Positions 33,180-45,235 of a stretch of DNA of 64,000 nt are shown here, piece by piece. The stretch lies in NCBI GenBank assembly GCA_907165275.2, contig OU015655.1, positions 322,501 to 386,500 of the forward strand, in the 5' to 3' direction. The notes under the pieces are model-generated. The model saw nothing but the letters and a program-made list of their open reading frames with translations. It did no database searches and had not been told where the DNA came from. A program made the translations under genes and the position numbers. Each line of letters begins with the position of its first letter. Within the stretch, counting starts at the first letter, position 1. The DNA is from Zygaena filipendulae (taxonomy: Eukaryota; Arthropoda; Insecta; Lepidoptera; Zygaenidae).

Positions 33180-33860
33180 GCTAGTTAAGAAATAGTGTTG
33201 GCTAATCACGCTCGATAACAGCTGTTAGCAGCTATCGTTTATCAAGCTTAAACCAATAAAAAAACTGTAACATTCATACAGCTAGCTGTACGAGTGACAA
33301 ACACTAATCCCCTTGCAGAATTACCTATTAATTTCCTATGGAGACGTTCTCTTGGATTTTTTTCAACCAAAATTGTTGCAGGTATTTTAATACTCCCTCA
33401 GGAAAATGTATCGATGGGCAACGATTCGATGGAACCGTTTTGCGGGGGAAGGAGAAGGGGTGAGGGCGGCCGCAGTGCCGGGGGGAGGGATTTAGAAGGG
33501 GGCACTTTGCGAAATAAGCGATATCTAAACGAGATAGCGAGCAATTTGACCACTCCACGAAAACCACTCGTCATTGCAGTGTATGAGCTAATATATGCGG
33601 GGTGCGCGGCAGAGGCGGTGACCCGTACGTGCGAACAGGGTGGAGTTGATATCATTAACATTCTCTCAATATTTTACATAGTTATACGTACAAATTAAAC
33701 TTTAAGTGAAAGGTAGAGATAAAGTGATACTCTCTATCATGAAGGATGTTTTGTAACCTCAAATTACCTCCAGTGCCACATGTTTTAAGGCGAATACACA
33801 TTTGTGTCGTGTTGTTTTGCGACAGAAGCATATCTGTTTTTTAGTATACCTACTTAGTAT
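33180..33860. other. Unassigned stretch with a 134-codon open frame
   Basis: Plus-strand frame 33294-33698 (TNTNPLAELPINFL...) and two minus-strand frames overlap a purine-rich patch. No homology is recognised and overlapping frames on both strands argue for chance. Confidence 0.25.
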
Positions 33861-34090
33861 TAGCTGTTCTCCGCGGTTTTACCCGCAAAAATTTCGGAGA
33901 TCCCGCGGGAATTCCGGGATAAAAAGTATCCTATGACTGTCATAGGATAGTCCTTCTCTGTACGCCTGACTACCTACGTGTATGCAAAATTTCATGATGA
34001 TCGGCTGAGCCATTAAGGTGTGAAAGCGTAACAAACAGACAGACAAACAGACAGACAGAGTTACTTTCGCATTTATAATATTAGTAGGGA
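33861..34090 (+). repeat. Family A repeat, near full-length copy
   Basis: TAGCTGTTCTCCGCGGTTTT, then TCCCGCGGGAATTCCGGGAT, CAAAATTTCATGATGATCGG, GTGAAAGCGTAACAAAC, a CAGA microsatellite, and CGCATTTATAATATTAGTAG. It shows the complete order of the family. Confidence 0.8.
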
Positions 34091-34135
34091 TGGTTAGAGT
34101 AGACACAACATACAAATTGTCTCTAACCATACTAA

Positions 34136-34594
34136 ATGTATGAAACTGATATGCTTCTGTCGCGACACACGGCTGTAGATGGGCAACAACTCGGTCACGA
34201 GTTAAATCCCAATAAGCCGGTTGATTGCCCATCTATATATCCGCCTTTAGGCATGATTTCTCCTAGTGTTGGGAATGGAACGGTAGACGAGGTTAGGAGG
34301 TACTTGACAGATTTTGTGGATGAAAATAAATCAAAAGAAAGCGTAATGACGTCAATTATTACTTTGGAGGTTTTTACTGGTGAACATTGGGAGGCATATC
34401 AACAACAATTTGAATGTTTTTTCCTTTTGAACGACATACCAGAAGAAAAAAAAGTGCCATTATTGATTACCAAACTTAGCACAGAAGTATATGATCTATT
34501 AATTACCTTGTGCACGCCTACATCACCAGTAAAGGAAACGTATGAAACTATATGTGATATAACAGTTTTTGGCCGTCTTAACATTGATCACTAA
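34136..34594 (+). pseudogene. Ty3/gypsy-like gag fragment
   Basis: The 152-codon frame has FTGEHWEAYQQQFECFF, then FLLNDIPEEKKVPLLITKL and LLITLCTPTSPVKETYETI. The order F-G-W-x-x-Y, a small hydrophobic-rich helix, KVPLLI and L-C-TPT-P is that of the N-terminal gag region of Ty3/gypsy polyproteins (the K02A2.6-like type in insect annotation). There is no zinc knuckle, protease, reverse transcriptase or LTR. Family A repeats border it on both sides (ending 34090, starting 34662), so it is an isolated relic. The first about 70 residues are not recognisable. Confidence 0.65.
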
Positions 34595-34661
34595 AAATAC
34601 TGCAAGGGCCATGTGTGCGTGTGTGTAGGTACTATAAGTTTGCGCTATCTGAGTTGTATCT

Positions 34662-34973
34662 ATCTTTACTATAATAAAAGAGCAGAATCCGCGATTCTGT
34701 ACATAGAATAATTTTTACCCTAAAATTGAGATGGGTGATAAAAGGAGAGTAACCAAGCCCAAAACAAAGTTTTAAAAATTCTTTTCTGTCTGTCTCTCTG
34801 TCTGTTCGCGATAATCTCCGCATCTACTGAACCGATTGTCATGCCGTTTTGACAGGTAGATTAAGCTTAGCCTGGAACTACATAGGCTTTGTTTCATTGA
34901 AATCGGATGTCGGGAAAAAAAGTTGTTGTATAAAAACCTTTCACGCGGGTGAAACCGCGGGGCACAGCTAGTT
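34662..34973 (-). repeat. Family A repeat, long copy
   Basis: CTTTACTATAATAAAAGAGC at one end and TTTCACGCGGGTGAAACCGC then GGGGCACAGCTAGT at the other. It includes CTGTCTGTCTCTCTGTCTG. Confidence 0.75.
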
Positions 34974-35255
34974 TTTTAATAAATATAAATAAATAAAAGT
35001 GCAATGGTTTGTTACTTATGGAATATTACGTGTCTGTCGCCAGGGGCACGGCCTTTGTAGGTCGTGATATTACGGGGATGGCGGTAAAAAGATTAATGCG
35101 TTCACTTTCATCACAATATTATGTTACCTACACCGTGTTTTGTGCTGATATGCGTAATACCTATCATCTCTGCAGTAGACAGGACGGGTGGAGGCCACGG
35201 AGTACGAACGAGTCTAACGATAAAGAACGCTTCAGCTCTGCGTCAAGCCGGGCCA

Positions 35256-35400
35256 GCCCCCTTGGTCGAGTTGACAATCTGCATGTAATCGTTATCGCCA
35301 TAGAAATCTAAGGCACTTATCGTGATATCAAGTGTTAACCAAAAACTGGCTACGATTTTGGTGATAAAATTTTGATTGAAGACTTCAAGCAAAAGTCTAG
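35256..35400. mobile_element. TIR family P, truncated copy
   Basis: GCCCCCTTGGTCGAGTTGACA and TCGTTATCGCCATAGAAAT match the ends of the copies at 42942 and 54301. The right terminus is not found. Confidence 0.45.
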
Positions 35401-35727
35401 AAGAGAATCCGTACTGTTAGAGTGACCAAAGGAAGATCACAATACGAGCTGTTGCCCGCAGTTTTTCGATCAATTCGGGATTCCCTCCACTACTCAGCGA
35501 TAAACAGTAAACAGTTTACTCGAGCTGGACCTCCAGCAATCGCAAATACATAGTTACGATTTATTTGTACTCAGCTAGATGTTCCCTGAGGTCATTCCCA
35601 CAAGTTGAGTCTCAACTTATTTAATCAACGGCCGTCTGGACGCACAAACATAATATGACATACTGGTTCTGTCATTAATTGTGACGAAACTAACGTAAAT
35701 AAGTAACTCATCAACATGAAAACATAC

Positions 35728-35835
35728 CTACCCGCTGTTAAGGGTACAGAAAACCACATAGGGTACTTTTCATCCCGAAATTCCAGCTAGAACTTCGAAA
35801 GTTAGCGCGGTCGAAACCGCGGGCAACAGCCTGTT
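35728..35835 (-). repeat. Family A repeat, partial copy
   Basis: AAGGGTACAGAAAACCACAT, AGGGTACTTTTCATCCCGAA and CGGTCGAAACCGCGGGCAAC are the diagnostic pieces. Confidence 0.6.
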
Positions 35836-36339
35836 AGATATTAACAAACTGTATTTGCCGGTAAATGAGCGTTATCAAGTGGACGGAATCTGGTTACCGC
35901 GTCAAATGTAAGTACGTACTTGATAATCAGCGGCGAGTATCTGCGCCGTCGATCGGGTCCCGCCCGACACTAGACGGCGCTGCAGCTATGCGTACAATAA
36001 TTAACACCTACCGAATTATCGCGGAGCGATGTGAACCCGTGTCCACACACACACATACCGCTGGACCTTGAGTGTGTGCACAGATACGCGCATCATCGCA
36101 ATACTACACTTTTTATCACAATAAAACATTTACAACGTTTATAAATCGAATATTTTTTTTACGTTCAGTATTTCTTATGATAAACGTGGAACTGCGTCGA
36201 AATTTACATTTAAAAGTACGCAATTTTAGGTACGTACAATACAAATCCGAAGACTTGGCGAATGTGTACCAACATTGAAAATAGTAAAAAAGTCATATTT
36301 TTGTTTGGTTGGAGCATAATTTCATACTATAATTATGTT

Positions 36340-36396
36340 GGTTCCCGAGAAAATTCCGCAAATCACGCGGATAAAGCCGTGAGGCATAGCAAGTGT
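36340..36396 (-). repeat. Family A repeat, short fragment
   Basis: AAATCACGCGGATAAAGCCG and TGAGGCATAGCAAGT correspond to the CCGCGG end of the family. Confidence 0.45.
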
Positions 36397-36497
36397 ATAA
36401 AGAACTATACGTATTTTAGGCATTCGGGATTGGCGTATGGTAGTAAACTACCGGAAAAATCTCCCTAAAATATGAAAAACGCGCGCACGAACTCGGA

Positions 36498-36516
36498 GGG
36501 GGGGGGGGGGGGGGGT
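36498..36516 (+). repeat. Poly-G tract of about 18 G
   Basis: An uninterrupted G run in AT-rich DNA, between two unremarkable stretches. It may form a quadruplex or be an assembly-length uncertainty. Confidence 0.8.
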
Positions 36517-37212
36517 CAATGAACTAATATAATATATGGGATGTCCTTATTCAAATGTATTAGTGCCAACGTGGTTTACACTAGTGTGGTTGTCGAGTCA
36601 GTGGATTAGTACAATTTTTTTCGCATATTATGCAGAAACCTAGATGGGTGGTGCACAAGAGTTCGAGACAAATTCGATCCAACGCCATAACCACGTACGA
36701 GCGTTTATATAGAAAGTATGAGGGGTTGGTCGATCTTATAGCAAAACCATATTTCGGCCATGACTCTATGCAAACGCTATCTCTTTTAGTTAAACGCGTG
36801 ACGTCACGAGGTATGATTTGTTGGTAAATATCTAGTCTATAGATGTAAGCACTTCAGTAGATTGGTTGATCCGTGGTACATAGTGGCTCATTTGGCATAG
36901 CTCATCACTTTGGCGCGCTGCTGCAAAGCCTACTGCAATTGGGTTTTAGTGGGTTCTAGCGTGAACTAATCACTGATGTTGATGGTCGCTTCATTACTTC
37001 ATTGTTGTCGTTATGGTTCGATGCATCTGCTCTTTACTATGAGTAGCGTTAATGGCCACACTTTAATAGCGCAAGCGCAAAGACTCAAACTGTATTCCAT
37101 AATATGCCGTCTCTGTCGTCGTCCATTGTAAACTGCCCATTCATCAAACCTTTCGTATCGATGGTCTATCTATCTATACTATATCTGGGAGTGCCACTTT
37201 ATTTACTACTTA

Positions 37213-37310
37213 CTAGCTGCTCTCCACGGTTTCACCCGCGTTAATTTCGGAGTTCCCGCCGCAATTCCGGAACAAAAGTACCCTATATCTTTCTCAGTAT
37301 GCAAAAGGAG
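37213..37310 (+). repeat. Family A repeat, partial copy
   Basis: CTAGCTGCTCTCCACGGTTT, CACCCGCGTTAATTTCGGAG and ACAAAAGTACCCTATATCTT. Confidence 0.65.
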
Positions 37311-37393
37311 ATTGCGCTGTAATATATGTATTATGAGCTCAGTCCCAAAAATTTATGTTGATGATATCTTTTAGGGTTATCATACATATGTAT

Positions 37394-37598
37394 AATAGCT
37401 GTTCCCCGCCGTTTTACCCGCGGTAATTTTGGAGTTCCCGCGGCAATCTCGAATTGCAATATAGCCTATGTTACTCCGGGATAACGTAGCGTTCTAATGG
37501 TGATAGAATTTTTGAAATTGGTCCAGTAATTTTTGAGTTAAATCGTAACAAACAAACAAAAAATCAAATCTTTCCTCCTTATAATATTAACATAGATA
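37394..37598 (+). repeat. Family A repeat, variant 2 copy
   Basis: TAGCTGTTCCCCGCCGTTTT, CCTATGTTACTCCGGGATAA, TTTGAGTTAAATCGTAAC and a TATAATATTAACATAGATAC end, the same arrangement as at 27819. Confidence 0.7.
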
Positions 37599-38589
37599 CG
37601 ACTCTATAATTATCTCTGGATTGCTCCTAGCAATAAGGTCGCCTTTTGCCATGTTTTTGAATGAATTTAAATACATTTTTCGGTAAACGTTTAAATACGT
37701 TGTTTCTAGCTTCAAGCTAAAATAGCTTAGCTACTTTACTGGAGGCTACTCACATATTTGTTTCCTGCTTTCAACTACTCGTAACTTCAAATCCAAACTT
37801 ATTGTATCTGAGCAAGGTATTATATCACTATCTTAATTGTGAGATCACTGCAGATATTTTGTAACGTTTGTTTCCGTAAGACTGTTTTAAATAATAAATC
37901 ACATATAGTATGTAGCATTATGCGTGTAAGTATTTTATCTCATAAATCGTTTAGCCTTCACTTCACATACATATCATACACGTGTGTAAACGTACAATAA
38001 ATACACGTTGGAGGTTCATTTCATGAAATTTTAAAGCTTCTGTATCGTCAGAAGAGTTTTACATCATACTTCAAATAAAAGCTCTCGAATAAGAAGCGAC
38101 AGCCCTCACACAATGAGAGCGGCACAATCTGTGACTACATAAAGAGATCGTAGAGAAGCATCCACGTAGACGAGTGCGAGACGTGTTCGTTTACAACGGT
38201 TCGAGTTCACAGATCTCGTTGAGATGTCGTCGTGTGACCTGGTTGCCGTCGCTGCTGCCGGTCGTGAAGGGGACCGGGGTGCGACCCTAGTTTCAGTATT
38301 GACTGTGTTATAGCACACGGCTTCATAGTAGAATTAGTTCGTCGAAATCCGACACTGTTTGCTCGCGCCGCGCCGTGTGTACCCTACACTGTCAAGGAAG
38401 ATAGATGCTGATAAGCTTCTCGAGAATCTTCCTACAGATAACGAAGCGCCGTGGCCCGGCTCGGGGAGCGCTGGCACCGCTTGTATGATAACTGATAATA
38501 TGAGACACGAGTGAATCAAATCCCGTGTAACGCGACGGGTCCCGGTCATTGACCAACGCGACGTTATCAACTAAAGCAAATCCTACTTA

Positions 38590-38928
38590 ATTTAATATTA
38601 TAAAATGTGAGTGTGGATGTTTGGAAGTTTGGATGTTTGTTACTCAATCACGCAAAAACGGCTGAACGGATTTGGATGAAATTTGGCATGCATGTAGCCT
38701 TTGACATGGAAAAGAACGTAGGCTACCTTTAATCCTGGAATTCCCGCGGGATCTCCGAAATTAACGCGGGTGAAATAGAATTAATTATCGCATACTACAC
38801 GTTGTCAGAGGTACAGAAAAGGACATCCCGTAATTTCCGCGGGATCCCCGACTGTTTGCGATGATTCGCAATAAAATAAGTGGTTTTCCTCAACATTAAC
38901 GCGGGTGAAAGCGCGGGGCACAGCTAGT
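38590..38928 (-). repeat. Family A repeat, compound copy
   Basis: Starts with TTAATATTATAAAATGTGAG, ends GCGCGGGGCACAGCTAGT. A second partial copy (GTTGTCAGAGGTACAGAAAA) begins inside at about 38800, so one copy lies within or beside another. Confidence 0.65.
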
Positions 38929-39336
38929 ACTATATAAGTTAATATATTGTAGATATAATTTACTATGTAGGTACTTACGTAAAATATACAGTTGCTGCAG
39001 TGACTTGTCGTCAGCTGTTTCCTCCTAATAACCTCCCAACCTCCGCGTCAGCAGTATTTTCGGTCAGCTGACTTCGGACGCCCCGATCTGACAGTGCCAT
39101 TACCTCTGGATTTAGGACGGAAGGCCACGTCCTGAGTCGCTTCTATTTTTGTTTTTTACATTTGGTTTTAAACATGTTCAAAACTGTATAGAATCAATAG
39201 AGTTAATGATCTTTTAGAACAGCCATAGACGATCAGCTGAGCAAACAAAGCATTCATCGGTCGGAGCAGGCTGCGTCCGGGCATAGCTATACGGCATCTC
39301 TTGTATAGCAGCGACCTCTACACCCGTTTATTTTAT

Positions 39337-39497
39337 ACTACCTGTTCCCCGCGGTTTCACCCGCGGTAATTTAGGAGTTCCCGCGGGAATTCCGGGTTGA
39401 ACCCACATCTCTGTAAACATGACAACGTTTATGCAAAATTTCATGATGACCGGTCGAATAGTTAAGCTATGAAAGCGTAACAAACAAACAAATAAAT
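39337..39497 (+). repeat. Family A repeat interrupted by a MITE
   Basis: ACTACCTGTTCCCCGCGG and TTTCACCCGCGGTAATTT, GCAAAATTTCATGATGACCG and GAAAGCGTAACAAAC. The expected CACTTTCGCGTTTAC tail resumes at 39737, after the inserted MITE. Confidence 0.75.
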
Positions 39498-39732
39498 GGA
39501 CATAGATAAGCAATAGTGTGTTAACCCACCCTGGAGAAATTTTGAGTAAATTAAAGTTTTAAAATTATAGCGCCATTTTGTTTCAACATTTTTATGTTCA
39601 ATATTTAGTTACATATTTAAACAATGTAATAAGGTAGACACATAATTAAAAAACGTTCTCTAACTCTCAATAAATCGTTCTGAATCAATAACTTTGTTTT
39701 GTGGGTTAACATGTTATTGCTTATCTGCGTCC
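39498..39732. mobile_element. MITE family M, copy 2 (235 bp) with AAAT duplication
   Basis: GGACATAGATAAGCAATAGT at the left and ATTGCTTATCTGCGTCC at the right are inverted ends. AAAT precedes (39494-39497) and follows (39733-39736). It is inserted into a family A repeat, which gives a relative age. No coding capacity. Confidence 0.85.
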
Positions 39733-39981
39733 AAATACACTTTCGCGTTTACTAGGGTTACTGTAATTTCTCATCACAAAGTAAATCCTTCACGAAAAAA
39801 AGTAAGTGCAAATTCGTCACAGTTATAATTTGTGTAGTTTATTTCCAATATTATGTATTGATTTTTATAATTGTAAATTCGTCAAATTGTTTATTCCGTA
39901 CGTATTCGTAAAACGTGGTTTATTTTTCATAATCACAGCCATTTTTATTATAGTTAGGATTGATACCTGCTTTATAATAAT

Positions 39982-40169
39982 ACTAGCTGTCCGTCGCGAT
40001 TTCATCCGCGGTGATTTCGGAGTTGCCGCGGGAATTCCGGGATAAAAACTATCTTATCTTTTAAGTTGGATCATTTTATGAATGGTTACAAAATTTTATC
40101 AAAATCTGTTCAGTAGTTTCGGAGTCCATCGCGGACAAACAACGTGACACGTGATTTATATATATTAGA
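39982..40169 (+). repeat. Family A repeat, variant 3 copy
   Basis: ACTAGCTGTCCGTCGCGATT, ATCTTTTAAGTTGGATCATT and CGGACAAACAACGTGACACG, ending TTTATATATATTAGA. Very similar to 42735-42905. Confidence 0.7.
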
Positions 40170-40703
40170 ATGTATTACTTCCGCCTACAAATGTACAGTG
40201 CGCGCACCAAAGTAAAGAAATCATTAGTTAACACCTACTCATCATCATTAATTATCGATTCAACTTTATCGTCACATAAAAACCAACACCACAACAGTGT
40301 GCGCCGGAGTCGCGCTATATCCACTTTGAAGTTATCGTCAGAAAGAAAAGATCAACGGAGAGACTGTTCACTCATTATTAACTGGTTGAATGAGTTTTTT
40401 TTTTATTGATTACGGAAATGTTTTTGCATCAATAATTATGTACAAAAATATCACAGAGAAAAAATTTATGTTATACGTGCAGTACAAAGTTCAGGGTCGT
40501 GTGCGGCAAATGGCGGTGCAGTGTCGCACCAGCTGAGTACCTATTACAGATGTTTAGTGATGCGTAGTCGATCAGGGAGATTATTTTTGTTTCAGTATCA
40601 ACGTATTCACCATCAAAAAAAGATATTAGCGCTTATATTGACGAAAAACTACTCACTGAATTCATATTAGGTTACAACCACGGAATTTTATATTCTTACC
40701 TCT

Positions 40704-40939
40704 GGACACAGATAAGCAATAACATGTTAACCCACAAAATTAAGTTATTGATTCAGAAGCATTTATTGAGAGTTAGGGACCGTTTTTTAATTATGTGTTT
40801 ACCTTATTACCATGTGTAAATATGTAACTAAATATTGAATATAAAAAATATTGACAAAAAATGGCGCTCCTACTTTTAAAACTCAATTTACTCAAAATTT
40901 CACCAGTGTGGGTTAACACACTATTGCTTATCTATGTCC
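40704..40939. mobile_element. MITE family M, copy 3 (236 bp) with CTCT duplication
   Basis: GGACACAGATAAGCAATAAC at the left and CTATTGCTTATCTATGTCC at the right, flanked by CTCT at 40700-40703 and 40940-40943. It is inverted relative to copy 2 but aligns along its whole length. Non-coding. Confidence 0.88.
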
Positions 40940-40959
40940 CTCTATGGTTACAACGAATT

Positions 40960-41826
40960 GATTGAAGATCAGATGTTTAATAATCTATAGCTGGTGTAGC
41001 TTTTTGGTCATAGAGACCATCGCGCTCTTCGACGCCGGCAACACTTGTCTATTTGTCATACGTCAAGGGAATCTGCGCACGCGCAGTTCTCATCGGTGTC
41101 GCGCAGCGGACCTGTGATAAGTTAATTAACAGCTCACAATGTCGGTCGGTCTCCGTTTGTACTGATACGACAATAGGCGAGAACATCTCAATGCCTTTTT
41201 TGAATAAGACTCCTTCACAGATCTCTAAAACCTAAATATAATAGACCGAAATAGATTAGATTAAAACAGATAAAAGCAGATTTAGGTAAAAGTGAGTTCA
41301 ATTGTATATATGAACCTAAGTTATTGATCCTTTTTTTCGAAAAAGCATTCTTTATTTTTATTCATCAGTACCTACCTAGTGCTGCTTTCAGGCGGAGTTT
41401 CTAATGATATACAGATGATATTCATAAATATTGTACATCGATATTTACCTACATTATTTGATCAAAATAGGTAGCATTATCTTTGGATCAGGGGCTAGCA
41501 GTGCGTCCTCTTACCGTGAGAAGAATGTGTAATTGTGTATATATGGGGTTTTTGAATAAGTGTAGCGCTCGCCCGCCTGCGCCAGACGGCAGCACCCGGC
41601 CCAGTATGAACCCCTCGCGTCTTGGCCTGGCCAGGCGCCACAAACAACCTACTTACAAACGCTGCCACCCTCTCTACCCGACATACCCCTAACCTATCTC
41701 CACGTCTCGCCCAGACTACAGACAGATAACAGTATGCTTAAAAAAAAAAACATTGTGTGGACCACGTTCCGGAAGATATTTAAAAAGTAAAATATTCAGT
41801 GACACCGAGAATAATATTGCATTATT
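40960..41826. other. Non-coding stretch
   Basis: Two GC-rich patches (41020-41120 and 41560-41700) give short frames without recognisable domains. Confidence 0.3.
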
Positions 41827-42090
41827 GGGCATGTGGACTAATTTTTATTTTTTAGTCCGTCTTGTAGATTATTAAAAAATATTGGACACGTATTTTTTCT
41901 TTTTTTGCGTAATCAAAACATAACGGCGATATATTGAGTTGAAATTTCGCGTGACGTCACTATTCTGACAGTTTGTATAGCGGTTTTAGCGGTTAGTAGC
42001 AAAAGCAAAAAAATACGTGTGTATTGTTTTTTTATTTTCTAACTGACGGACTAATTAGAATTTTGATTTTCAAAAGTAGTCCACATGCCC
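41827..42090. mobile_element. Family K TIR element, copy 2
   Basis: Ends GGGCATGTGGACTA and AGTCCACATGCCC are inverted. The interior matches 13125-13448 in opposite orientation, including TTGGACACGTATTTTTTC, AACGGCGATATATTGAGTTG and TGACGTCA at 41952-41959. Confidence 0.8.
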
Positions 42091-42626
42091 TTTGTACGAG
42101 CCCTACTTCTGGTAAGTGAATATTGATTTTGCGTCAAGCGCTGCATCGGTTTGGCCGTAACGTGCCGTAGTTTACCGATGTTTTCGTGTAATGCATGAAT
42201 TATGATTTATGGTATTATGTAAGTCACGTCAGCGTCTGGCGAACCTACATCTAGTTAAAAATTAAATTATAGAACCTATTAGCGTCGTTATTACCATTGT
42301 TTCTATTTCTTTTTACATCCATTTGATTCGAACCAAATAATACATTAAGAAACCATCGCAAACGTAAAATCTATACAAGTAACTGTATTTACGAACTTCT
42401 CAGGATATCGTCTGTCTCGTTCATTGCGCGGGAAAACGATGAATACGAACTCAAACTTTAGATTGGTTATGGCCATTGGGTAGAGTTATTCCTTGTATTA
42501 GAGTTGGGTAATGTTCAAGCACGTTCTGGTTGATAAGATAAAGTTTTCTCATCCGCTAATTCGGCCTATTTTCTTTAGTGTCTCAATCTAAAACGCTTCG
42601 GGAAGTGCAAGATACTTATTATTAAA

Positions 42627-42905
42627 CTAGCTGTCCCCCGCGAATTCATCCGCGGTAATTTCGGAGTTCCCGCGGAGGTTGCGGGAAAAATTACTGTATG
42701 TCCTTCTTTGTGCCTCAACAGTAGTTTACGGTTTAGCTGTTCCCCGCATTAGTGCCGGAGTTCCCGCGGGAATTCCGGGATAAAAACTATCCTATCTTTT
42801 AAGTTGGACCATATTATAAATGGTTACAAAATTTATCAAAATCCGTTCAATAGTTTCGGAGGCCATCGCGGACAACAACGTGACACGTGATTTATATATA
42901 TTAGA
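42627..42905 (+). repeat. Two adjacent family A repeat copies
   Basis: The first (42627-42725) has CTAGCTGTCCCCCGCGAA and TCCTTCTTTGTGCCTCAACA. The second (42735-42905) is the variant with TCTTTTAAGTTGGACCATAT and CAACGTGACACGTGATT. Confidence 0.7.
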
Positions 42906-42941
42906 TATAATTTAACGGTTACCTTCAGTGTACCTGCCTCT

Positions 42942-43134
42942 CAGCCAAGTTGACAATACATATGTATATAATTATTATCGCTATGGGGACTTTAAGAACG
43001 TATCGTCATTATTGTCACGTGGTCACGAAAAATTTTGACTTTTGATTGTACGATTTTTCGTGAACACGACATGACGATACGTGCCTTAATTTTCTATAGC
43101 GTTAATGATTATGGATTAACTTAGCTAAGGGGGC
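42942..43134. mobile_element. TIR family P, copy 2
   Basis: CAGCCAAGTTGACAATAC at the left and TTAGCTAAGGGGGC at the right are degraded inverted ends. The inner arms CGTATCGTCAT and ATGACGATACG pair closely, with GTCACG/CGTGAA-type pairing inside, so the whole unit folds back. Confidence 0.6.
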
Positions 43135-45067
43135 TGTGTCGAAATGCCCCATCTTGATTATTGTGATCATGTGAGGCGGTGACCTCCTGGTGGCGGAGTG
43201 TCCGCTGACCGCGGTCGCGCTGCGTGTCCGCGCGGTCACTCCCCCCCGCCCTACACCGCGCCCCTTTTGGCACCGCGTTGCTACGTGGAAGTCGCTCTTT
43301 GTCACGCCGCTATTTCGGACACAGACAATATATTTTAAGCTTGTCGATGAATATTAAACCCCAGAACTATTTTGACACGTCCATCCGATATTTCCTCGCG
43401 TCATCACGGATCGTTAAGACTTCGTCTGTTATCGGATGACTTATTGCTCGCGCGGGCCTGCTTGTCCCAGCTACACTGGTAGTAGGATTACATTCTCACC
43501 GTCAAGAACTGTTATCGTTTAACAATCCTTTAGGTAGCTCGACTTGACCTACCCGACGTCGTGTTTTATCTACAGTAGCACAGCTGTAATAAAATGTGCA
43601 TGTGGTGCTGACGGGTACTTACCCCGCGCTACTCGTGAGCTGGACGTGCCGATAGGACTTATTCGTCAACTCGCACGTATCAAACTCGTGTGTGTGCGCG
43701 AGTAAGCACCTTCCGTTTTTACCTACTTTTTCTGTCGTTAACTCGCTCAACCGTGAAAATGTGTTGAGTCAGCTAGTTAGTTAAGAGTCATTTTTGAAAA
43801 TTAATACACATAAGGTATATATTACCACTTTAAATGTATAAAAAAATTATACGACTTGACTTTAAAATAAAACATAATACTTATCGTTTTTGAGATAGAT
43901 ATTTTATGTATAATACAGATCAACATAATAATATTATTTACCCAATAATCAACAAAATTACAATGACTCAAGATTTTGGTTTACCCATCGAAAAAAACTA
44001 AAAAATAAGCTTTTTATAGAAAACCAAACTAAAGAGTAGAAAATAAATTTTAATAAATTTGAATTAAGAATAGTGTATAAATTTTTTAATTAATATGTTA
44101 AGCCGCCCGCGAGCCGCACGGCGCACCGCGCTATGAGCTAGTCGCCCCGCTGACACTGTACATTCTGCACACTGTGTGACTTCCTCTAATCGTAGAATTC
44201 CCACAATATTATGTGACAATCATATTAAGTATCAAGTAGGTATCAAAGATAGCATACTCGACAAATATAGCAAAATAGCAAATATAAATAGGTATAATTA
44301 TGGCAATTGACAGGTGACCGCCCACGGCCGGTTTGAACTGTGTGAATGCCTACATGTATGGTAGATCGTGAGAAGGTGCATCTATCACAATTATAAACTA
44401 ACTAATTAGACTAATAGTAGATTGGTAGCCAAGGGCTGTAAGGCATCAATTGCAGCTCGCTGCTACATTTTATTAATGTTTTTTTTTTTTCAAGAACGAA
44501 ATTGAGCTTCGTCGTTCGATATTTAAAATTGATGACTATTATACTCATACGAAGACAAGGCTGAATAGCGAAGCGACCTCTTTTGTCATTGGGCTGAATG
44601 CATGATGTCTATTGCCAGTATGATGGTTAGATGCACGCTAACTTTTTGAAAGAGTGAAAAGTGTTTTTTTAATTACTTACCGACCTAGGGCTTTTCTAGT
44701 TACATTATTACCCTAGAGCGCTAATTGGTCACCTACAAGTCCCATTTGGAGGTAATCCGTAATAAGGACCTGCTTACCGAATATGAGAGATGTAAACCTT
44801 TATTATTATTAAGTTTACCTACAGGCAAAGCTGGGCTACAAACCCCAGGTACCTTTCGCGGTCTGACTTCAGGGAATTTTCACAGTAACACGATAGTTAA
44901 CCGTAGTGCGCAGCAGCTGAACTAATACTACTTATTACTCCGGCAGTTTTAGCGACGTACAGGTCTAGCACAAACATGCAGACAGATACGAGCCTCAAAA
45001 ACGTGGGTTACACAGCTCTGTCATTTAAATATCTTTAACATACAGTCGGAGATTAGTTTTATTAAAT
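43135..45067. other. Non-coding stretch
   Basis: A GC-rich patch at 43180-43310 and otherwise AT-rich DNA. The 66-codon frame at 44725-44925 lacks recognisable features. No gene is supported. Confidence 0.3.
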
Positions 45068-45235
45068 ACTCGCTGTTCCCCGTGGATTCACCCGCGTTAG
45101 TTTCAGAGTTCCCGCGGGAATTCCGAGATAAAAGTACCCTATGTTATTTTCCCTTGATAACAACGTATATGCAAAAGGCCGTGAAGGCGTAGCAAACAAA
45201 CTTACTTTCGCATTTGTAATATTTAGTAAGGACGC
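45068..45235 (+). repeat. Family A repeat copy with internal deletion
   Basis: CTCGCTGTTCCCCGTGGATT, TCCCGCGGGAATTCCGAGAT, then AAGGCGTAGCAAACAAACTT and CGCATTTGTAATATTTAGTA. Confidence 0.7.

Noticed and set aside
33294..33698. 134-codon frame as a gene
   Set aside because: Overlapping frames on both strands over a purine-rich patch and no recognisable motif.
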